Shown in pieces: positions 1-9,441 of a stretch of DNA of 64,000 nt (positions are counted from its first letter, which is position 1; every line of letters starts with the position of its first letter). Source of the stretch: Alteromonas ponticola (GTDB lineage: Bacteria; Pseudomonadota; Gammaproteobacteria; Enterobacterales; Alteromonadaceae); contig NZ_JAATNW010000002.1 in NCBI RefSeq assembly GCF_012911815.1, positions 62,001 to 126,000 of the forward strand, in the 5' to 3' direction. Made by a program: the position numbers and the translations under genes. The notes beneath the pieces are model-generated. The model did not search any database and had not been told where the DNA came from. It saw nothing but the letters and a program-made list of their open reading frames with translations.

Positions 1-200
<200 letters not shown>

Positions 201-1040
201 CTACTCGTCGTAAATCGTAGGAATTGGAATGCGTTTATGTTGAGTACGCTGATATAGGTAAAGCAGTTTTTCAACTACCTCTTGTGAGACCTCTTTTCCC
301 TCAAGAAAGTCATCTATTTGGTCATAACTTAACCCTAATGCATCTTCATCGGTCTTTTGCGGTGCCAGGGTCTCAAGATCCGCGGTAGGCGCTTTGTAAA
401 CCACCTTTTCAGGCGCGCCTAAGTAGGTAGCGATTGCGCGTACCTGACGCTTGTTCAAGCCAAACAATGGCGCCAAATCACACGCCCCATCCCCATACTT
501 GGTGTAAAATCCGGTTATATTTTCTGCCGAATGATCAGTTCCCAGCACTAAGCCATCAACCATTCCTGCGATCTCATATTGAATTATCATTCGAGTGCGC
601 GCCTTGACGTTACCTTTCACAAAGTCTTTCTTCGATTCTGCTGCAGGTAACAGGTCTTGCTCACCTAAAGCAGAGACCGTTTCAGTATGAATAGCATCAG
701 CCCCGGGTTGCACGTTCACCTTAACGGTTCTGGCAGGCTTGATAAAGTCGATGGAGGCCATTGCGTCATCTTCATCAGCCTGCACATCATAGGGGAGGCG
801 CACAGCAATAAACTGATACATTCCGCCGTGCTCATCATTTAACTCTTCTACCGCCAGTTGTGCCAACCGCCCGAGCAGACATGAGTCGATTCCACCACTT
901 ATACCCAACACCAAAGCGTGTAAACCAGACGTTTTCAACTGCTCCTTGATGAACTTGACCCTGCGGGCCACTTCAAATTTGACATCGATGACGGGCTGTA
1001 CCCGCATCTCCTTAATAACCGCGTCTTTATGCATCATCAT
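201..1040 (-). CDS. nadE: NH3-dependent NAD+ synthetase
   Basis: This enzyme catalyses the last step of NAD synthesis: deamido-NAD, ATP and ammonia give NAD, AMP and pyrophosphate. The PP-loop motif SGGIDS is at about residues 48-53 and the substrate loop GTDHSAEN at about 168-175. There is no N-terminal glutaminase (nitrilase) domain, so this is the short ammonia-using form, about 279 residues against about 275 in E. coli. The frame extends to a TTG at 1049. I chose the first of three consecutive ATGs (1040) because the lead-in then matches the family. It precedes glnB with a 6-base gap, linking NAD synthesis with nitrogen sensing. Confidence 0.95.
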   Translation of the reverse strand: MMMHKDAVIKEMRVQPVIDVKFEVARRVKFIKEQLKTSGLHALVLGISGGIDSCLLGRLAQLAVEELNDEHGGMYQFIAVRLPYDVQADEDDAMASIDFIKPARTVKVNVQPGADAIHTETVSALGEQDLLPAAESKKDFVKGNVKARTRMIIQYEIAGMVDGLVLGTDHSAENITGFYTKYGDGACDLAPLFGLNKRQVRAIATYLGAPEKVVYKAPTADLETLAPQKTDEDALGLSYDQIDDFLEGKEVSQEVVEKLLYLYQRTQHKRIPIPTIYDE

Positions 1041-1261
1041 GTAACTCAATTTCTTAAATCAATATGTTGTAGGTTTAACTGACTGGTTGATCCTGCAAGT
1101 CTCTTTCGATAGCTTGATAGGCATACCTGCAATTTACTGACCATATCATACCTTTCGAACATGGTTATGCTCTCTTACTCTATGTAGGAAATAATTATAC
1201 CCATACTTTCAGTAGATCGTTTACGATTATCAATAGCCAGCAAGGGGAGAACAAACAAGTT

Positions 1262-1807
1262 ATGCAACGTCAAAAGGGGCTAACTCTGGTAGAAATGATG
1301 ATCGCACTGGCGATTATGGCCATTTTGATCACAGTTGTCGCACCCAATGTGCAAACCATTTTGGTGCAAAATCGCATCGTAGCTGACATCAACAATTTGA
1401 GTGCAGCGATTAAACACGCCCGCTTTACCGCGGTTGACGAACAAACTGACGTCACTTTTTGCCCTACCTCAAATTACTCTTCTTGCTCTTCCAGTTGGGC
1501 TCTGGCCAAAATGGTTTTTATTGATAGCAACAATAACGGGCAGCGGGAAGACGAGGAAACCCTTATTGTCAGTGCAGATCCCTTAAGCTCGTCAAATAAG
1601 ATCAGTGGTGCCACCGGTGCCGTGCTATTTTCAGCTAACGGGGGTACAGATTTGAATGCAACAGTGACCATCTGTCCTAATGATGGTGAAGTCAGTCTGG
1701 CATCAGCGCTAATTGTAACCCTATACGGACGGGTAACCACCGCCCAGGATAGCGACAACGACGGTGTAAAAGAAAACAACAGTGGTGGTGCACTTTCCTG
1801 CACTTAG
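1262..1807 (+). CDS. FimT/GspH-family minor pilin precursor
   Basis: A 181-residue type IV pseudopilin or minor pilin. The class III leader is short (MQRQKG), followed by LTLVEMMIALAIMAILITVV, so cleavage by prepilin peptidase after Gly6 leaves Leu1 and the usual Glu5. The hydrophobic helix runs to about residue 28. The globular part contains cysteine pairs and a DSDNDG acidic turn, and the C-terminus is LSCT. A purine-rich site (aagggga) lies about 10 bases before the ATG. FimT/GspH proteins prime pilus assembly in the inner membrane. Its stop overlaps that of the convergent pilin gene. It stands alone on its strand, about 480 bases from the next plus-strand pilin gene. Confidence 0.85.
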   Translation: MQRQKGLTLVEMMIALAIMAILITVVAPNVQTILVQNRIVADINNLSAAIKHARFTAVDEQTDVTFCPTSNYSSCSSSWALAKMVFIDSNNNGQREDEETLIVSADPLSSSNKISGATGAVLFSANGGTDLNATVTICPNDGEVSLASALIVTLYGRVTTAQDSDNDGVKENNSGGALSCT

Positions 1808-2175
1808 TCCCAGCATTCTGCTGGCGCTCGCAAGAAGGCGTGATTCACACTCATGCTGGCACATTCCACCTCTGTTCCCTGTTTCGCTTCAGCTCGTAGC
1901 GTATAGGTAAACAGGCTGACATCCTCAATGAACACGTCAAAATCATCCAATTCAGGGTATTGCAATTCATCTGCACTGGCATAGACTCCATTGGCCAGCC
2001 TGAAGCGCTCTTGTAGAAGTTGTAGCTCCATTAACTGAAGCTGTGCTTGTTTAACTTTTTGTCGTTCATAGTAAGCCTGATAGGTGGGTGCTGCCAGCCC
2101 TGCCACGATAGCCGTTAACGCTAATACAACGGCAGATTCAAGCAACGTGTAGCCTTTATGTCTATTACCTTTCAC
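1804..2175 (-). CDS. PilE-like type IV pilin precursor (small)
   Basis: A 123-residue pilin-like protein. After the leader MKGNRHKG comes YTLLESAVVLALTAIVAGLA, with Glu5 present and Tyr rather than Phe at mature position 1. The segment PTYQAYYERQKVKQAQLQLM is typical of the PilE alpha-1 helix. There are two cysteines near the C-terminus, at about residues 105 and 121 (VECASMS and AECWD), which could close a D-region loop. The start is GTG at 2175, supported by an AAGGAA Shine-Dalgarno sequence 7 bases upstream. It is shorter than major pilins (about 150), so a minor-pilin role is likelier. It is transcribed against its pilin neighbours on both sides. Confidence 0.8.
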   Translation of the reverse strand: MKGNRHKGYTLLESAVVLALTAIVAGLAAPTYQAYYERQKVKQAQLQLMELQLLQERFRLANGVYASADELQYPELDDFDVFIEDVSLFTYTLRAEAKQGTEVECASMSVNHAFLRAPAECWD

Positions 2176-2288
2176 TGCTATTTTCCTTTCTTTCGTACAG
2201 CTAAATTTTGCGTCGATTAAATGTAGAATGCGCTGACTCTACATAAAGTTATGCCGACAAACAGCTAGCGATCAGGACAGTTTTAGCA

Positions 2289-2801
2289 ATGGAAAAGCAG
2301 GGTTACACATTGGTGCAGGTTATGGTTGTGGTGAGTATTATCAGTATACTCTTGACCGCTGGTATGCCCTCTTTCACTGACTTTCAGCAACGACAACATC
2401 TGCAACAAATTCTGCTTAACGCCCACCGCTTGTTTAACGAAGCCAGGCAGCTGGCGATTTTAAATAAAAACACCGTAACAGTTGTGGTGGAAGCCAGTGA
2501 TAACTGGTGCATCGGTGCAACTAAAGAGGCGATGTGTGATTGTCACCAGGTTGCGTCCTGTTCGCTTAACGACAGACCCATGCAGGTAAGCGGCACTCAT
2601 ACGGGTATCAAACTCGCCGATACGCGTAAGCAGGCGATCGCGAAAGTCATGTTTGCGGGAGGCTACGGAACTGCGTATGGTTCCGCCACGACACTGACCT
2701 TTACCAGTAACATTGGGGTTGGCAAAGTGGTTATCAACAACTTGGGTAGGGTCAGACTATGTGCTGACAACAGCACGTCCATAGGACTTCCGCAATGCTG
2801 A
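2289..2801 (+). CDS. GspH/FimT (PpdA)-like minor pilin precursor
   Basis: A 170-residue prepilin-like protein with the leader MEKQG and the helix YTLVQVMVVVSIISILLTAG. The unusual feature is Gln where the conserved Glu5 would be (Y1-T2-L3-V4-Q5). The rest resembles GspH-type minor pilins: NARRLF-like helix, cysteine-rich middle (GATKEAMCDCHQVASC) and C-terminal strands ending LCADNSTSIGLPQC. It opens a four-gene plus-strand unit and overlaps the next gene by 7 bases. By position and family it corresponds to the first gene of the enterobacterial order ppdA-ppdB-ygdB-ppdC, although I cannot test orthology. Confidence 0.8.
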   Translation: MEKQGYTLVQVMVVVSIISILLTAGMPSFTDFQQRQHLQQILLNAHRLFNEARQLAILNKNTVTVVVEASDNWCIGATKEAMCDCHQVASCSLNDRPMQVSGTHTGIKLADTRKQAIAKVMFAGGYGTAYGSATTLTFTSNIGVGKVVINNLGRVRLCADNSTSIGLPQC

Positions 2802-3397
2802 AACCTGCACACGGATTTAGTTTGATTGAATTACTTATAACCATGGCAATGAGCGTCGCTTTGTTCGCGGGGGTAATAACGCTGACATCACAATTGCTCA
2901 CCAGCCAACGACACCTTAGCGCCAGTTTGGAAGTTGAAAACGAACTCAGTCTGATTGAAGAAATTCTCACGAATGAAATTCGTCGAGCAGGTTACAACGA
3001 GCATGCCGTGGAGCTGTTTTTATCAAGGCAGCGCTCACCTTTTCTCCCTGCTATTACCCTGCGCGAAACTGGCGTAGAAGGTATTGCCGATTGTATTTTA
3101 TTCAGTTACGACAAAAATAGAAACGGGATCCTGGACACGGGTATTCCAGATGAGCGGTACGGATTCAAATTACATGATAAGGCACTAGAAGTGAGACGAG
3201 ACGGTGCCACTTGCGAACAAGGCGGTTGGCATGACCTGACCGATCCTCGAAGCGTTAAGGTCACTGACTTTGCCCTATCTCAATACATATCCCCTGCGGG
3301 AAGTCGCTTTTTATACATACACATAAAAGCCCATCACACACAATTTTCGCAGCTTCTGCACGAAAGAAAGCTGATATTTAAGGTAGAAAATGGATAA
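2795..3397 (+). CDS. PilW/GspJ (PpdB)-like minor pilin precursor
   Basis: A 200-residue prepilin-like protein. The leader MLKPAHG is followed by FSLIELLITMAMSVALFAGV, with Phe1 and Glu5 as in classical type IV pilins. After the helix comes the PilW-type region ENELSLIEEILTNEIRRAGY, which is characteristic of the PilW/GspJ group. It also has a DKNRNGILDTG acidic loop that may bind calcium. It overlaps the genes before and after it by 7 and 8 bases, so the cluster is very probably one translationally coupled operon. A second, larger PilW is encoded at 10002-10844 in the canonical operon. Confidence 0.82.
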   Translation: MLKPAHGFSLIELLITMAMSVALFAGVITLTSQLLTSQRHLSASLEVENELSLIEEILTNEIRRAGYNEHAVELFLSRQRSPFLPAITLRETGVEGIADCILFSYDKNRNGILDTGIPDERYGFKLHDKALEVRRDGATCEQGGWHDLTDPRSVKVTDFALSQYISPAGSRFLYIHIKAHHTQFSQLLHERKLIFKVENG

Positions 3398-4466
3398 GCA
3401 ATTAAACCAAAAAGGAATGACATTATTAGGCCCAGTGACGCTGTTGCTTTCGTTAGTCATAACGGCACTGCTGCTGTGCAATAAAATGCTACTTAGCGCA
3501 TATGCGATAAAAACAGTGTCGCTTTTTGCGGATAAAACCGAAGATCTTGCGCACAACCGCTTGAATCGGTTACGCGCTGCGTTATTAAATACTGAAAATA
3601 CGATTGCGATCGTGGCGGACGGTCAGCGCGTGATCGGTGAACAACGTGTGGAAATTAATGACATGTCGCTACCGCTGTTGAGTCTTGAAGGTCAGGCCAG
3701 GATGCACAACAGCGAACGGACCATTGTTGAGTCCGTTATTAAATCACCGCTCCTGTTAAATATTCCTTCGAGCCCACTTTCTATTTCTACCTTTCTTCCC
3801 CGCGACGCTAAGATTGAACTGGCATTACCGGAGCCGTTAGTCGCTTCTGGCAAATTCTTTAGTCTGTGGAGTGCTAAGTCAGTTTCGACTGAAACCAACC
3901 AACAGGTTAGTTGTATCTGGGACGACTTCATTCAGGGCGAATGCCAGTTATGGCCACTTTCATCAAGCGCACACCCGGGTAACGATTTTTTCATTGCAGA
4001 TACACAGTTTCCCTCCGATTTAATCCGTTTTCTATTTGGCGTCGAGACGGCATCATTAGGTTTAATCGAAAATTATAGCGCAACACTGATTGAGAATTGC
4101 CATGCGCTTAATGAAGGTAGCAGTGGATTGTTTGTGGTCAGCACTGACTGCACAGTTGCAGCGCTTTCGGAGGTAGGCACGGTTACCAACCCCGTATTGG
4201 TGATTGCAAAAAATAACACCCTGAAGTTGGGCTCTGACGTGGTGTTTCATGGGCTGTATGTTGGACTATGCCTTGATTCGGCAATTTCTTACGACATCAT
4301 CATGCATTCCAGCGCGTTTATCGATGGGGCCCTTATGACCAACTGTGCGGTCAGCAGCCAGTCCTCGATTCGAGTAAGTTATAACCCGTCATTACTTACT
4401 GCACTGCAGGGCATTGCGAAGTTACAGCAACTACACCGCATTCCTGGCTCATGGAGAGACTTTTGA
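3390..4466 (+). CDS. Large PilX/YgdB-position prepilin-like protein
   Basis: A 358-residue protein with a prepilin-like start: MDKQLNQKG, then MTLLGPVTLLLSLVITALLL. Mature position 5 is Gly, not Glu, as in the GspK/PilX group, whose members lack Glu5. It is much longer than the canonical PilX nearby (187 residues). The C-terminal third contains a run of short beta-like repeats with LVIAKNNTLKLGSDVVFHGL and DGALMTNC, resembling the C-terminal halves of some PilX-type proteins. It sits third in the operon, where E. coli has ygdB. I recognise the N-terminus and position, not the full domain, so the function is inferred: probably a minor pilin of the initiation complex. Confidence 0.65.
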   Translation: MDKQLNQKGMTLLGPVTLLLSLVITALLLCNKMLLSAYAIKTVSLFADKTEDLAHNRLNRLRAALLNTENTIAIVADGQRVIGEQRVEINDMSLPLLSLEGQARMHNSERTIVESVIKSPLLLNIPSSPLSISTFLPRDAKIELALPEPLVASGKFFSLWSAKSVSTETNQQVSCIWDDFIQGECQLWPLSSSAHPGNDFFIADTQFPSDLIRFLFGVETASLGLIENYSATLIENCHALNEGSSGLFVVSTDCTVAALSEVGTVTNPVLVIAKNNTLKLGSDVVFHGLYVGLCLDSAISYDIIMHSSAFIDGALMTNCAVSSQSSIRVSYNPSLLTALQGIAKLQQLHRIPGSWRDF

Positions 4467-4467
4467 T

Positions 4468-4878
4468 ATGCGTGAGGCAGGCTTTAATTATGTTGAATTG
4501 TCCATCACCAGCGCAGTAATTTCGGTGTCTGCACTGGGAATATTGTCGTTGATGGCAAACCTTACCACGTCAGTACAACAATTAAGCGTAATCAGTCAGG
4601 TTCGTTCTCAGGCCCAAAGCGAAATGACAAACGCATTGATTCAGTCATCGCACTTTAAATCGTGGCCAATGGTCGCTACAACCCTGGAAAAAAAGCCATC
4701 TGAATATTCAAAGGCGTTTACCAGCAAACAGAGCAAATTGACCGAGATTACTGTTACCAGCCGTCAGGAAGGTAAAGATTTTGTAATCAAGCACACCGTT
4801 ACACTTACCACGCTTGCTGCTTCGCCGTTACCGGTTCACTCAATCTTTACGATAAATTTAGCCCATAAACCGGATTAA
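4468..4878 (+). CDS. PilV/GspI (PpdC)-like minor pilin precursor
   Basis: A 136-residue prepilin-like protein starting at ATG 4468, one base after the previous stop. The frame is open further upstream, but only this start places the prepilin leader correctly: MREAG, then FNYVELSITSAVISVSALGI with Phe1 and Glu5. The remainder is a short helix and strands without recognisable cysteines. Its size and position (last of the set) correspond to GspI/PilV-type minor pilins and to ppdC in the enterobacterial cluster. It ends 6 bases before the stop of pilE, which converges from the other strand. Confidence 0.75.
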   Translation: MREAGFNYVELSITSAVISVSALGILSLMANLTTSVQQLSVISQVRSQAQSEMTNALIQSSHFKSWPMVATTLEKKPSEYSKAFTSKQSKLTEITVTSRQEGKDFVIKHTVTLTTLAASPLPVHSIFTINLAHKPD

Positions 4879-4884
4879 GTTCTA

Positions 4885-5355
4885 CTAACAGGACCAGCAA
4901 TATTCAGCGTCAGCCACTGCGCCATTATTATCTTTATCCCAGGCTTTGCGACCGTCACTGAAGTAAAATAGCGCGCCATCCCCAGCCACCGCAGAACCCG
5001 TTACCGGAGTCGCTTTAAGTTGAAACGCCAAGCTGTTAGCTTGTTCGATGGATAGCGTGTAGCGTTTGTTAGATACGGGTTCGCTGGCCGGGGAATGGGT
5101 GGCAAAAATCGCTGGTGCTCCCGTATTTGCACCACCACTGGCAGCGGCCTCATAGCTGAAGGTGCCACTGTGATGACGCTCCATTGCTGCTGCTAGCGAC
5201 ATTAGATCAGCTTGTGCCGCGCCCCGGTAGCTGCCGGTCATCACAGATTGATATGAGGGATAGGCAATTGCAGTAATGATGCCTACAATTGCGACCACAA
5301 TCATCAACTCAATTAAGGTAAAGCCAGCCTGCGTGGATGTTAGTTTTTGACCCAT
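4885..5355 (-). CDS. pilE: Type IV pilin PilE
   Basis: A 156-residue type IV pilin of the canonical minor-pilin operon. The leader is MGQKLTSTQAG, and the mature protein starts FTLIELMIVVAIVGIITAIA with Phe1 and Glu5. The segment YPSYQSVMTGSYRGAAQADL continues the helix, and AAAMERHHSGTFSYE is the PilE signature region. The C-terminus is a cysteine loop (EYCWSC). The start is three bases after the pilY1 stop, so it is the last gene of pilV-pilW-pilX-pilY1-pilE. It is a minor pilin by context; the major pilin PilA is not in the window. Confidence 0.9.
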   Translation of the reverse strand: MGQKLTSTQAGFTLIELMIVVAIVGIITAIAYPSYQSVMTGSYRGAAQADLMSLAAAMERHHSGTFSYEAAASGGANTGAPAIFATHSPASEPVSNKRYTLSIEQANSLAFQLKATPVTGSAVAGDGALFYFSDGRKAWDKDNNGAVADAEYCWSC

Positions 5356-5358
5356 GAA

Positions 5359-8300
5359 TTATTCTCTCTCTGTTTCCGTTTTCCAGCTACCACGTTGAAT
5401 ACGTTCAAATTTTCCGTAAATGTTGCGCGCCAGGCAGGCAAAGTCAGATAGACACTCTTCCTGATTGCCATCTTCGTCTTCACTGATAACGGCCGAAACG
5501 CATTCTGTTCCCAGACAGACGACTGGTTTTACAATCTCTTCAATGAGGATTTTCGTTTCAGGCGCAATTCCGGTTTGTTTAAGTTGCGCATATCGATCTT
5601 TGGCATCCAGATTATTGTTTTGATTCAAATCATCGACCGCATTGCCATTAAACATATTGACCAGATACGCACGGCTATTTCCTGTCGGTGGGGCGCAGGC
5701 ACTTTCACTGCTGCTCGCTGGCACGTAAGTAGTAAAGAATACTTTATAATCAATGATTAACGGCGAAGAAAGCACTTTTTCACCTTGGGTTGTAAGTCGA
5801 ATGTACCACCCCGATTTAGACGCAAACAAATTGGCGGCCAACTCTCTTTCCGCCGCGTCGCTGCTGCTAAGCGCATGGTCAGTGGCATCGTATAGCGATG
5901 ATTCGGTTACACCGGTTTCAAACACGTATAAGCCGTTTTCATCACGCTGAAATACGCCCTTGTCTTTGAGCAGGTAGAAGCGGTCATCAACCACTGTATC
6001 TAATGGTGAAGCGCGCCAGCCACTGCCAATCGCTACACCATAATAGTGTTCATCGGCCAGGGCAACTTCGGTGACATCAGCACCATAATAGAAATGACGG
6101 TTATTATCTTCGTCAGAACCACCAAAATCAGCAATTTTAGCGCCTTTGATAAAGTCACTGCCCGATTCGCCATTGTAGATGTCAAACCTGAACAGCTGTC
6201 CTCCCATATCTGCCATATACATATGATCAGCGAAGCCATCGTTATCCCGGTCAATAACCGAAATTCGACCTGGAACACTGTATTGCATATCTGTCAGATT
6301 GAGGTCTGCGTCGGCATTACTCGCCTCCCACAACACAGCGCCGGTATCTGCGTCTAAAATATACAGTGCATTACCCAGGTTATCTGATGCACGAACCGGC
6401 TTACTATCCTGTTCATCGTCATAGCCACCACCGATAATCATCACATTTTTTACCGTGCTGCCTATGCGTACTTTGGTAATAGTGGGTCGGGACCAGGTTT
6501 GACCTAACTTTTCCAGTCCGGTGGTGCCTCCTTTTACACTGAATACCAACTTCGGCGATAGCTTGCTGGACACATCGAAAACATAGTAATTACGGCCTCC
6601 ACGGCGCATACCAAGGTATAAATAGGTTTTATCTCCTACTGTGCGTAACACCATATCGCCGTCCAGGCCATAAATATGGTTAAAACTGGAATTATCCTTA
6701 TAAAAATCGTTTAAGTTACCCATCAACTCTTTAGGGATCACCGAGAAGTTTTCTTCGCCGGTATAGGCATCAAATGAATGCAGGAAACCGTGGTTGGTGG
6801 CAACAAATATAGCGGAGTCATTGGTACCATAGTTGACAATGACCGGCTGGGAATGAATCGGATCGCCCATTTGTAAACGCACATCGGTGGTATCGCCATC
6901 TCCATCGATATCACGTACGTCGACACCGCGCGTCCATTTTAAAACAGTCTCGCGTAATTCATCGGCATTTGCTTCTGCAGAAATAGCCAGATCATCGGTG
7001 GTGATCGCGTTGTTGGATTCGTGCACAGCATTTGCCGAACTGGCAATTGAGCCGGCGCCGGTAAAGAAATACATTTTGCGCGCACTGTTTAACAAGCTGG
7101 CAGCACCGCCTTCTCGCACGTCATTACCATCTTCCAGCACCGACCAGTAGCTGTGAGAGCCATCTGCGAAAAAGCCGGTCACGCTGTCAACCGCGTCCAG
7201 TCCGTTTTTATCCAGAATGCGATCACCGTCAATTTTATATTTTTTCAAATTACCGGGCCAAATCGTTCCTTCTGACGGTTTAAATAACGCGAAGTACAAT
7301 TCATCGCGGTGTGTTAAGCGGTTTAACTGGTTCACTGCGACACCCGGTGAAACGAAAGTGGCGTTTACGTCTTTCACTGAGCGTAAAATGGTCTGAAACG
7401 CTGTAAGCAGTTCGGCGCTGTCATCGGCTTTGTAAAACCCGCCACCACTTTGAACCGCAAGCTGGTTCAGGAAATTATTCGCTGTAGTATTGGCAGCAAA
7501 ACCAATAGTGTGCGTGATAATTCGCTTATCTATTGCCGACGTTTCCGCTTTACTCAAATTCTTCACTAAATCCAGGCCGCATTCTTCACCGCCTTCGCCG
7601 GTGCAATTATTAGCAAGTAGAGATTGGATCTTAGCAACACTGTGATTGTTATTCGCCTCCCCATCTGACAGAAGTACAATGTGGTTGTTTGTCTGACATT
7701 GTAAATCAGTTACCGGAGAGACGTAGGTCGCGCCGGCGGGAATGTATTCAGTGATACACGCGTTATCGCTTAAATTACTTTCCAGACACCCCGCAGCCCG
7801 CACTGGGTCGCCGCCGATGTAGGAGGCCCTATGGCTGACCCGTGTACTTCTTCTTACCGAGCTGCTCACATCCGACTGACCACGTGTAAGACCGTAATCC
7901 ACATCCCTGCCACCATAGTAAAGTGCCGCTTCGTACAGCGTATCCACAATTGGTGTAAGACCATTGGCATTCAGCTCATCAACTTTACTGATAAGATGAT
8001 CGCGCACAGTTGCTGACGCGCCAGGCGTTGCATTACCTTTATAACGAATAACCAATCGCGGCGCGCCAGAAGGTCGCCCCTTGTAGGTATAGGCACCTCG
8101 TACACCGGAGAAATCACTCAATACAAACGCCATTGCGTTTCCGGGTGTCCAGCCACCGCGGTCCACAATTTGCTGGACGATGGTCATCAGTTCCGGGGTT
8201 TGATAATCGTAGTTACGGAAAAAGGCAGGAACCGCCCATGAGATACCGGTAGTCTTAGGTAAGTTTCTTACCATGTAACGTTGGTGAGGGTGAAAATCGG

Positions 8301-9429
8301 CGACGTTATCCTGCGCCACACCGCGGATTTGCATCGAAGCGCTGTATCTCCAGTCCGTGTCATAGGCGGTAAACTCAAGATAGGCCTGTAATATTTCAGC
8401 GCCCTGTGGGATATTGATATTGTTAAAGCGAATGCCGATGTAGTCATTATATTCCGCATTAAACGTCAACTCTGTCCCGGTGGAATCATGACCATTTGAT
8501 TTTTCTTCCACGTTGTCTTTGGTGGTTTCAACCTGGTAAACCGATTCTCCGGCAATACATCCGGTAGCAGTGGTCTCGTCGTAGGTCACCACCAGCTGCG
8601 GTGAACCACCCTCCCCCTGATCATAGGATTTCACCTTACGGCTACTACCACTGTCGGAGCTATTGCCGGTGATCAGAATACTCATTGCCTGACCACCACA
8701 CCATGCCCCTTGATCCACTACTTCCTGCACTACGCTGCCCAGATCAGGGGTAGTAATGATCTCTTCACTTAATGGAAACACATTGTCAGAGTCCCACACG
8801 ATTTCATTAGCGGTCTTGTTTCGCGATGACAGATTGTTCGAGGCATTGCTAAAGGCTGCGCTATCGCCGGTGAGTTCACCCCGAATGGCAAGGCGCGTAG
8901 CGGGAAAGTTCAAGCCGCCTGAGGTAAAGCGGATATAAGCACTGGTGATTGTTGCACCTTGAGGGATATTTAAGTTGGTAAAGCGCATGCCAGCAAGCAC
9001 TTCACGGGTTCCATCACTTAACTTGATATTACTTGATGAAAGCGAGACGGAGCCATTAATCTCATGCGCATCATCGTTGCCGTTGGCAGTGGAGGTGATA
9101 ATCTCGGGGCTGACTGCTTCATCAATACTTCTTACCGGAAATAGTACCGGCCCACCGTAATCTGAAAAACGCATTAACCCCGCATTGATATTTGTCGCTG
9201 TGCCTAATGCCTCTTTCAGCGCATTTTGCACGCGCAACATGCGTGACTCATTTCCATTATCCATACTACCCATACTGCCGGAGGTATCCATAATGAACAG
9301 TACATTGGGATTGTAGGTAACCGCGGAAGATGAGGTGCCCAGATAGATGTCCAGGTCATCCGCAACGGCGGACCAGCCAATACATCCCCAAAGCGAGACG
9401 GAAAGTATGATACGGGTTAAGTGCTTCAT
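5359..9429 (-). CDS. pilY1: Type IV pilus tip-associated adhesin/assembly protein PilY1
   Basis: A secreted protein of about 1356 residues. The start is ATG 9429, preceded by GGAGAG; the frame runs four codons further to a TTG. A signal peptide ends near AVADD. A von Willebrand A domain starts with the MIDAS motif DTSGSMGS (about residue 48), continues with a MIDAS-type Thr in TPIVDTLY (about 492) and has LLSDGEANNN (about 586). Between these lie two similar beta-rich segments of about 135 residues (roughly 146-283 and 331-463), each with NIPQGA and an APRL/SPQLVV..Y end. The C-terminal half is the PilY1 propeller, with a calcium-site-like DRDNDGFAD at about 1060. It is longer than P. aeruginosa PilY1 (about 1160). 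It acts in pilus extension, adhesion and surface sensing. Confidence 0.93.
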   Translation of the reverse strand: MKHLTRIILSVSLWGCIGWSAVADDLDIYLGTSSSAVTYNPNVLFIMDTSGSMGSMDNGNESRMLRVQNALKEALGTATNINAGLMRFSDYGGPVLFPVRSIDEAVSPEIITSTANGNDDAHEINGSVSLSSSNIKLSDGTREVLAGMRFTNLNIPQGATITSAYIRFTSGGLNFPATRLAIRGELTGDSAAFSNASNNLSSRNKTANEIVWDSDNVFPLSEEIITTPDLGSVVQEVVDQGAWCGGQAMSILITGNSSDSGSSRKVKSYDQGEGGSPQLVVTYDETTATGCIAGESVYQVETTKDNVEEKSNGHDSTGTELTFNAEYNDYIGIRFNNINIPQGAEILQAYLEFTAYDTDWRYSASMQIRGVAQDNVADFHPHQRYMVRNLPKTTGISWAVPAFFRNYDYQTPELMTIVQQIVDRGGWTPGNAMAFVLSDFSGVRGAYTYKGRPSGAPRLVIRYKGNATPGASATVRDHLISKVDELNANGLTPIVDTLYEAALYYGGRDVDYGLTRGQSDVSSSVRRSTRVSHRASYIGGDPVRAAGCLESNLSDNACITEYIPAGATYVSPVTDLQCQTNNHIVLLSDGEANNNHSVAKIQSLLANNCTGEGGEECGLDLVKNLSKAETSAIDKRIITHTIGFAANTTANNFLNQLAVQSGGGFYKADDSAELLTAFQTILRSVKDVNATFVSPGVAVNQLNRLTHRDELYFALFKPSEGTIWPGNLKKYKIDGDRILDKNGLDAVDSVTGFFADGSHSYWSVLEDGNDVREGGAASLLNSARKMYFFTGAGSIASSANAVHESNNAITTDDLAISAEANADELRETVLKWTRGVDVRDIDGDGDTTDVRLQMGDPIHSQPVIVNYGTNDSAIFVATNHGFLHSFDAYTGEENFSVIPKELMGNLNDFYKDNSSFNHIYGLDGDMVLRTVGDKTYLYLGMRRGGRNYYVFDVSSKLSPKLVFSVKGGTTGLEKLGQTWSRPTITKVRIGSTVKNVMIIGGGYDDEQDSKPVRASDNLGNALYILDADTGAVLWEASNADADLNLTDMQYSVPGRISVIDRDNDGFADHMYMADMGGQLFRFDIYNGESGSDFIKGAKIADFGGSDEDNNRHFYYGADVTEVALADEHYYGVAIGSGWRASPLDTVVDDRFYLLKDKGVFQRDENGLYVFETGVTESSLYDATDHALSSSDAAERELAANLFASKSGWYIRLTTQGEKVLSSPLIIDYKVFFTTYVPASSSESACAPPTGNSRAYLVNMFNGNAVDDLNQNNNLDAKDRYAQLKQTGIAPETKILIEEIVKPVVCLGTECVSAVISEDEDGNQEECLSDFACLARNIYGKFERIQRGSWKTETERE

Positions 9430-9441
9430 CACTCTCTCCAA

